Part shown: one piece after another, positions 54,929 to 61,156 of the stretch
How positions within the stretch are numbered: position 1 is the stretch's first letter
Layout: each line of letters opens with the position of its first letter
From: Floridanema evergladense
GTDB taxonomy: Bacteria > Cyanobacteriota > Cyanobacteriia > Cyanobacteriales > Aerosakkonemataceae
Assembly (NCBI RefSeq): GCF_041929205.1
Contig: NZ_JBHFNT010000241.1
Direction: 5' to 3' (one strand)
DNA length: 64,000 nucleotides
Position numbers and translations under genes: made by a program
Notes under the pieces: generated by a model
What the model was told of the DNA's origin: nothing
Databases searched by the model: none
Seen by the model: the letters and a program-made list of their open reading frames with translations, nothing else

Positions 54929-56133
54929 AAAGCAGATGAGAAATTAAGAGGAAAAATAGCTTCAATTCGACATCCAGCTAAAGGTGCGGTAGTCAAGGTA
55001 AAATTGCCATTCAAAGCTAAAGTACGTTCCCGCATTCCTTGAAGTCCAAATCCAGAAGTAGTTTTCTCGGTATCAAAACCTTTACCATTATCCTGAATAA
55101 TTACTTTTAACATTTTATCAGCTTGAATTGAAATATTTACCTCAGAGGCAGCTGCATATTTACAAATATTAGTTAAAGCTTCTTGGACAATGCGATAAAC
55201 TGCGATTTTGATGGGAGTGGAGAGGGAAAAATTTACTTGATAGGTGAAATTAGGAGTAATGTTAGTAGTGCGATGAAAGTTTTGCATGAGTTCTGTTAAA
55301 GCTACATCGAGCGATCGATCTTTCAACAAATCAGACCTTAATGTTGCCACAGATTGACGGACATCTCGCAAGGCATTTGAACCTAACAACTTAGCTTCTA
55401 CAAGCAATTCTCGCGCCTCTTCTGGATCTGATTCTAACAATCGCAAAGCTGCTTCTAAATGCAGATTAAACGCGGTTAAAGAATGTCCCAAAGAATCATG
55501 AATTTCACGAGCAATTCGATTACGTTCCTGTACCGTTGCTAAGTTTTCAATCTCCAAAGCATACTCTCGCAGTTTAGCATGAGCTTGAGCTAATTGTTCT
55601 CGACTTTGCCTTTCGGAAAGAACTGCGTACATTAGCAGTTGTAAAAACACTAAGATCAATCCTATTAAAACAATACTACCTAACCAAAATAGTTTCATTT
55701 GATCTGGATTCCTCATCAGTGGAATTCCAGTAAGAAACTGAAATCGATACACCTGTATAGCACACACCAAAAACAAAGAAATTCCCGTAATGGTTAAACA
55801 AGTACGTGGTGAAAAAATAAAACAACTACGGATAATTAGCACAATAAATAGAATTGCAATCAATCGAATACCACCGGACAGCGATATTAGTAGAATTAGG
55901 ATAAATTCTAAAGTAGTGTAAAGAAATCGCTGCCATAAACGAGTCGGCGCAAACCATCCCAATAAAGTGAAAATTACTATTCCTAAAAAGTTCAACCAAA
56001 CTACACGAGGCAGTTGGTAAACTCCAATAGGTTGGATTTCGCTGACAAGAAGAACTATTAACAAAATCCATTCCAAGTAAACGAGAAATTGTAAAGGATG
56101 ATTGCGGGTGTATTTAGGCAAGGGCATCGACAT
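54925..56133 (-). CDS. NarX-type membrane sensor histidine kinase (HisKA_3)
   Basis: A 402-residue kinase. Five or six hydrophobic helices (about 15-170, with very short loops) form the input domain, with no large sensor; the coiled coil QSREQLAQAHAKLREYALEI leads to HisKA_3 with His212 (AREIHDSLGHSLTAFNLHLE). The ATP site is N box REALTNICKYAA, G1 VIIQDNGKGFD and G2 SGFGLQGMRERTL. It may sense membrane state. Overlaps the response regulator by 4 nt. Confidence 0.93.
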   Translation of the reverse strand: MSMPLPKYTRNHPLQFLVYLEWILLIVLLVSEIQPIGVYQLPRVVWLNFLGIVIFTLLGWFAPTRLWQRFLYTTLEFILILLISLSGGIRLIAILFIVLIIRSCFIFSPRTCLTITGISLFLVCAIQVYRFQFLTGIPLMRNPDQMKLFWLGSIVLIGLILVFLQLLMYAVLSERQSREQLAQAHAKLREYALEIENLATVQERNRIAREIHDSLGHSLTAFNLHLEAALRLLESDPEEARELLVEAKLLGSNALRDVRQSVATLRSDLLKDRSLDVALTELMQNFHRTTNITPNFTYQVNFSLSTPIKIAVYRIVQEALTNICKYAAASEVNISIQADKMLKVIIQDNGKGFDTEKTTSGFGLQGMRERTLALNGNFTLTTAPLAGCRIEAIFPLNFSSAL

Positions 56134-56304
56134 TGACAGTTAAATAATTCTAAATTTAATAGCTTTTAGATTGCGATCGCAAGTGACTATTATCACAACT
56201 GACCATAGGACAAATGTCCCAAATAATTTCAGGACAGTTGACTCATGCGTTGAAACTAAAACTCCTGGCATGATTGAAGCATCGAAATTGAGGTAATAAC
56301 TGAG

Positions 56305-56700
56305 ATGAAATTCAAACTAATTGCCCTGACAACACTAACAGTTGTTTCTTTATTTTCGCTAAATGCCGCACCAATTAAGGCACAAATCAATCAATTTCCT
56401 GCTTTAGCTGGCATTGAATTGACGGAACAACAAAAAAGTCAAATTACCCAACTTCGTCAGCAAACACGCACTCAGGTTGAGAATATTTTAACTGCACAAC
56501 AGCGGGAAGATTTGAAAACTTCGTTAGGTCAAAAGCAGGATTTAGAAAGTGCAGTTAAATCTTTAAACTTAACTTTCCAACAAAGAGTTCAAATTCGGCA
56601 AATTTTTCAGGGAGTAAGGCAAGAGTTAAACAGCATTCTTACCCCAAAACAACAGCAACAACTGCGTCGTAACATTCGCGCCACGAGGCAAAATCGTTAA
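56305..56700 (+). CDS. Spy/CpxP-like secreted protein
   Basis: A 131-residue protein with a signal peptide (MKFKLIALTTLTVVSLFSLN, cleavage near PIKAQ). The mature part is helical with two LTxxQ-type repeats (GIELTEQQKSQITQL, NSILTPKQQQQLRR), the Spy/CpxP pattern of periplasmic chaperone or envelope stress proteins. It is divergent from the two-component genes, which suggests these regulate it; no operator was identified. Confidence 0.82.
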   Translation: MKFKLIALTTLTVVSLFSLNAAPIKAQINQFPALAGIELTEQQKSQITQLRQQTRTQVENILTAQQREDLKTSLGQKQDLESAVKSLNLTFQQRVQIRQIFQGVRQELNSILTPKQQQQLRRNIRATRQNR

Positions 56701-56755
56701 ATCAAATTTCCACATATCAACAAACCAAACTTACTACAATTAAGGAGAATAAACC

Positions 56756-56902
56756 ATGACTCGTTTTCAACCACAAACTGAAATTAAATTAACCATTTCT
56801 GACGAACAAAAACAGAATATTGAAATCTTAATTAAGGATATTCAAAATAGTGTTGATGTTCCTTTGTCAGAGATTGATTTTAGTCAGTTAAACAGATTTT
56901 AA
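56756..56902 (+). CDS. 48-residue hypothetical protein
   Basis: An ORF of 48 codons starting MTRFQPQTEIKLTISDEQKQ and ending EIDFSQLNRF. AAGGAG lies 9 nt before the ATG, a good ribosome site. It is 55 bp after the Spy-like gene. No family recognised; mostly helical and acidic. Coding potential is supported by the ribosome site and codon usage only. Confidence 0.55.
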   Translation: MTRFQPQTEIKLTISDEQKQNIEILIKDIQNSVDVPLSEIDFSQLNRF

Positions 56903-57040
56903 TTCAGGATTTACCTTTGTTTAATTGAAATCTTTCACTAGCGTAATTACCCGGATTTCTAGTAATTAACCTTGCTGAAAGTCTAGTTACTCTAAAGAAA
57001 TTCGGTTTTTTGTCTGGTTGTCAGTTAAGGAGTAGAAATT

Positions 57041-57565
57041 ATGCAAGAAAATTCAACTGTATCGCCAACATTTTTTAACTCTGAAGGTGTACGGATTCGC
57101 TGTTTTTTAAATATGGTTGATGAGGTTAGCGATCGCTTAGGAAAAAGCGTTCCCCCCATAGTTAAAATAGAAACATTGCGACAATTACCACCGGAAACTT
57201 TAGGAATATCTCTAGCAGATTTCCTCGATGAAAACCAACTTCAACCATTCACCACAGGCTCCCGTCGCAAGCAATTACATGATAGCATTCATGTGCTTAC
57301 AGGCTATGATACCACTCCGATTGGCGAAGCAGAAGTACAAGCCTTTTTGTTAGGTGGTAAATTTCACTTAATTAATATTATTTTGGGTCTGGGTATTCTG
57401 CGAATAATTTACAAAAAATCTCTTCATTACCCCGACCTTTGGCAACGCCTCTATTCAGCGTATCAGCGAGGAAAAGCATCTAATTTTGATGTTGATTGTT
57501 GGCAACCTGAAACTTTATGGCATCTGCCTCTAGTTCAAGTACAAAAACAGTTTCAGTTAAATTAA
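57041..57565 (+). CDS. Coq4-like protein
   Basis: A 174-residue protein with the COQ4 signature: PPETLGISLADFLDENQLQP, then RRKQLHDSIHVLTGYDTTPI and GEAEVQAFLLGG. HDSIH with Glu 12 residues after the last His fits the HDxxHx11E zinc site of Coq4. In mitochondria Coq4 acts in ubiquinone synthesis; cyanobacteria make plastoquinone, so the function here is inferred only. ATG start. Confidence 0.85.
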   Translation: MQENSTVSPTFFNSEGVRIRCFLNMVDEVSDRLGKSVPPIVKIETLRQLPPETLGISLADFLDENQLQPFTTGSRRKQLHDSIHVLTGYDTTPIGEAEVQAFLLGGKFHLINIILGLGILRIIYKKSLHYPDLWQRLYSAYQRGKASNFDVDCWQPETLWHLPLVQVQKQFQLN

Positions 57566-57601
57566 TTGAAGTTTCACCCCTTGATTTTGGTTCGTTTATT
57601 T

Positions 57602-57661
57602 GTAAGGTGCGTTACGTTAGCAGTAACGCACCATTCCACCATATTTAGTGGCGTAAGTCCT
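57602..57661. repeat. GGTGCGTTAC hairpin element
   Basis: GGTGCGTTAC (57606-57615) pairs with GTAACGCACC (57623-57632); ATTTAGTG and AAGTCCT follow as at 34389-34482. It is in the convergent spacer between the Coq4-like and PhoD genes. Confidence 0.75.
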
Positions 57662-57664
57662 GTA

Positions 57665-60600
57665 TTAGTTCACATAAACATCAGCCCAGACTAAACTATG
57701 GTCAGAACTAGGAGTTGTTTGAGCATTTTGTCTATCTCCGACTAATCTGTAAAGCGGATCACTTGAGAGAGGCCAGAAAATAGAAGCATAACCAATTGGT
57801 AAATTTGAAGAAGGCAAAACATAATCCACCCGCAAATTACCAGAACTATTCGCACCATCACCAAAATCAGCAGTATCAAATACTGGATTTCCTAAATGTA
57901 AAGCATTACGACCACCATCAGTAAAAGCTTGTTCTAAACCGCCCGGTGCTGATGGAGTCACGCTAGTATTAACGCGAGGATTATTGAGTATTTGATTAAT
58001 CGCATTATTCACGCTATCCCCATCTAATGGATCGGCATTTTGATCGCCCATAATCACAAAACTTTCGCCCGGAGCTAATCCCCCAAATCTTCTTGTATCA
58101 TCGTAAATGTAATCTCCTCTTCCCGGAGTTATATAATCTGCCCAAAAGCGAATTTCGTCGTGATTACGTCTCCCATTTCTATCTTCCGGGCCATCAAAAA
58201 CAGGTGGTGTAGGATGACTTAATAACAGATGTACTTTTTGACCATTAATGTTAACTGGTATATCCCAATGACTCTTAGAAGAAAGCGGGAAAATATTCAA
58301 TTCTGCCGTTGAATACCAGTCATTTGGAGCCGGAGTTGTGGGGTCGTCAGGTAACAATGCTCCTGGCATATCTCGCCACAAAAAGTTTTGGAATGTGCGA
58401 ACTTCATTAGTAATAATTGGGTACTTAGAATAAAATGCCATGCCAAATTGACCGGGGAAATTACCAAATCCTAAAGCATCGTTACCGTAACCATTGGCAT
58501 TGGGAGTAGTTACTGCTGAACCATTATTGTCTAAGTCAAATCCTGAAGCAATTCCGGTGTTGGATGGAGCGCTGTAGCGATAGGGGTAATTAACTGGTGT
58601 GGCTCCATTTTGACTAACTGAAAGATAGTTATCTTGGAAAAGTTTTAAACTTAGACTAGTGCCATTTTCACCTGAAGTATCGTAATCGAATTCATTAACT
58701 AACAACACATCAGGATTTGTGCGTTGAATAATTTCTGCAACTGCTTTTGCTTGAGCATTATTTGGTGTGGATAAGTCTCGAATTAATTCTCCGGTATTGT
58801 TTCGATTTAACGAAGCATTAAAGGTAGCAAAACGGGTGAATTCAGGATTAACCACAAATTCACTGACTACAGTTGGCCTACGATCGATAATTGCACTAGG
58901 ATTTGCTTTCAGTTGGGCTTCTGTGTAAGGTTCAATTCCATAGGTAATTACCCTTAATTGTTGTGTTTGTGGATTAATTTCAAATTCAGTCCAACCGTAA
59001 GTACTAGTAGCTGTATAACTACCTCTTAAAAGAGTAGCATTGACCGGGGAGTTTTGTAAGCCGATCGAGTCATAACCTAAAGGTGTCAGCGAACCATTGA
59101 TCAACTGTTGAATAAACTGTTCTTTACCTTCTCTAGGCAAAGCATTATATGTCGCTCTTTGTTGTGGAGTAATTAAGTTATTCGCAGCTGCTAAGTCAAT
59201 AACTGTTGGGCCAAATGGCGCATCAAAAGCTACAGATCCGGTCGTAATTTCCCAAGCATTTGTGGGAATTTGTGCGGTACCAGGAGCATTTTGATAAGTG
59301 AGATTATTAACTACTGTGCCATGAATGTCTGCCGCAACAAACACCACATTTTTGATGCCATTCTCCTCAATAAATCGCAAAATTTCGGTTCTTTCGGCAG
59401 CGTATCCTTCAAAGCGATCGCTCGCTCCCAACAAACCTAAATTTTGAATTGGTTCTGGCACCATGATAAACTTCCAAGTGATGCCATTATTCTGAGCAGT
59501 TAACAGATCTCGCTTTAAATCTGCTAATTGCGCTTGTCCCAACATTGTACGTTTTGGCGTTGGTTGTCCCGTAAGTGGATCGATATCAAAAGAACGAGCT
59601 AAATACGCAGCTATTTGATTTGGATCGTTGAGATTAGTTATACCATCTAAAGGTTCGTCGCGAAAAGAACGATTGTCTAAAACAATGACTGCGGCATCAC
59701 TACCGTAAGTATTAAAACGGTACAATTTACGTTCTAAAGCGGTGCGAGGATCGCCTGTTTGTCCGTAAAATTCATCTCGAATAGGGTTGTATTCTTGGAA
59801 AGCTTGTAACCCATTTTCATAGAGCGTAGAATCATTAATTAAATTACTACTGCTCTCAAATCGAGAATCGCTAAATGCCGGAGCACCACCCGCAAAATCA
59901 TTAGTTACTTCGTGGTCATCAATCGTAGCAAAAACCGAAGTAGAACTACGTAGATCGGCCCAAGTATTCAACCCATTACGACTAGCATAAACTTCATTAT
60001 TTTTTATGCGGTATTCTAACAGAGTTGTCGCTTGTTCTTGCGGCAAATCTGGAGAAGGATAATCTGCATAAATTGTATCGCCATGCAATACAAAAAAATC
60101 TAAATTACGATCGTCAACATTAGAAATTGCCGGATAAGGAGCTAATTCTCCTCGCCAATCTCCAGAAACACCAAATCTTAAACCTGCACGATTTCCTAAA
60201 ATTGCAGATGTCTCGAATTTTCCTTGAGCAGAATTACCAGCAGCATCCGTCACTCGGTAATAATATTGCGTTCCCGGTGTTAGATTATTCAGTTGTACTT
60301 TTACTGGCAAACTGGGTTCGGTAACTACAGTTTCTACCTGGCGATCGATATTATTAAAGTTAGCATTCCTGGAATATTCAAACAATAGCCTGCCTGGGTT
60401 ATTACTCCGAGTCCACAATACTGTAGAAGTGGCTGTGGTATCGCCAGATGCAACTCCATTTGGTAAAGTTCCTCTTACTGAATCGACGAACGCAGAACTC
60501 CTGCGCCCTTCGTTTCTACCAAATTGCTGATAATGGGTAATTGAATTGCTAAAAACCCTGTTATTAACAGCGGCTACTACATCGGGGTTGTTATCTCGAT

Positions 60601-60892
60601 AATAATTAAAATTAAATAGGGAACTAGGATTACGGTTTTCCGATTGACCAAATCTGAGAAAATGATCTACTCCGGTGATTTGATTTCTGGCAACAGCTGC
60701 TCTTACGTCTTCGTTTAAGCTTAAGTAATATTGGTCATTGTAAATAGAACTCGGTTGGCGACCTTCAAATTTACCAAATCTTTGGTAATGATCTAACGCA
60801 CTACTAAACACTCCTCTGGTTACTGCTTGGGCAACGTCTTGGTAGAGTGATAAGTAAAATCTGCTATCAAACAGAGAGTTGATGTCTATCAT
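57665..60892 (-). CDS. PhoD-like phosphatase fused to EEP-family phosphodiesterase
   Basis: A 1075-residue protein in three parts. Residues 1-130: three repeats of about 45 residues (FDSRFYLSLYQDVAQAVTRG, HYQRFGKFEGRQPS), a cyanobacterial surface-type repeat. Residues about 140-660: PhoD phosphatase with Ig-like start (TTATSTVLWTRSNNPGRLLF) and metallophosphatase residues in FGVSGDWRG, LHGDTIYADY, ATIDDHEVTND and FVAADIHGTVV. Residues about 690-1075: EEP domain (VNEFDYDTSGENG, GDQNADPLDGDS, SDHSLVWADV). No signal peptide is seen; the N-terminal repeats may serve export. Likely role is phosphate scavenging from phosphoesters or phospholipids and DNA. Confidence 0.88.
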   Translation of the reverse strand: MIDINSLFDSRFYLSLYQDVAQAVTRGVFSSALDHYQRFGKFEGRQPSSIYNDQYYLSLNEDVRAAVARNQITGVDHFLRFGQSENRNPSSLFNFNYYRDNNPDVVAAVNNRVFSNSITHYQQFGRNEGRRSSAFVDSVRGTLPNGVASGDTTATSTVLWTRSNNPGRLLFEYSRNANFNNIDRQVETVVTEPSLPVKVQLNNLTPGTQYYYRVTDAAGNSAQGKFETSAILGNRAGLRFGVSGDWRGELAPYPAISNVDDRNLDFFVLHGDTIYADYPSPDLPQEQATTLLEYRIKNNEVYASRNGLNTWADLRSSTSVFATIDDHEVTNDFAGGAPAFSDSRFESSSNLINDSTLYENGLQAFQEYNPIRDEFYGQTGDPRTALERKLYRFNTYGSDAAVIVLDNRSFRDEPLDGITNLNDPNQIAAYLARSFDIDPLTGQPTPKRTMLGQAQLADLKRDLLTAQNNGITWKFIMVPEPIQNLGLLGASDRFEGYAAERTEILRFIEENGIKNVVFVAADIHGTVVNNLTYQNAPGTAQIPTNAWEITTGSVAFDAPFGPTVIDLAAANNLITPQQRATYNALPREGKEQFIQQLINGSLTPLGYDSIGLQNSPVNATLLRGSYTATSTYGWTEFEINPQTQQLRVITYGIEPYTEAQLKANPSAIIDRRPTVVSEFVVNPEFTRFATFNASLNRNNTGELIRDLSTPNNAQAKAVAEIIQRTNPDVLLVNEFDYDTSGENGTSLSLKLFQDNYLSVSQNGATPVNYPYRYSAPSNTGIASGFDLDNNGSAVTTPNANGYGNDALGFGNFPGQFGMAFYSKYPIITNEVRTFQNFLWRDMPGALLPDDPTTPAPNDWYSTAELNIFPLSSKSHWDIPVNINGQKVHLLLSHPTPPVFDGPEDRNGRRNHDEIRFWADYITPGRGDYIYDDTRRFGGLAPGESFVIMGDQNADPLDGDSVNNAINQILNNPRVNTSVTPSAPGGLEQAFTDGGRNALHLGNPVFDTADFGDGANSSGNLRVDYVLPSSNLPIGYASIFWPLSSDPLYRLVGDRQNAQTTPSSDHSLVWADVYVN

Positions 60893-61156
60893 GATTTAAA
60901 ACAAATTAATTTTACTATCAAAATTTAGAGTCAATAAATTATCGCAAGTTTATCAGAAGTTTAACTTTTCGGCTACTGGGCTATAAAAAACCAATTTTTA
61001 AATAGATGAAGATTGGTTCTTTAATTTATCACTCGATTTGCTGGCGATCGCAGATCTAAATGGTTACTATTGTTCAATATGCTAAAGCCCGGTCAAATTC
61101 TTATAATTATTGATGACGATTTTTTCTCCCTATCCCCCAAACCCTATAAGACAATC
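60893..61156. other. divergent spacer of the PhoD and PAS-kinase genes
   Basis: The 264-bp spacer is AT-rich. An AACCAAT / ATTGGTT pair flanks a loop near 60990-61016. A Pho box was looked for by eye and not found. It may include codons of the kinase if that gene starts at 61079. Confidence 0.4.
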
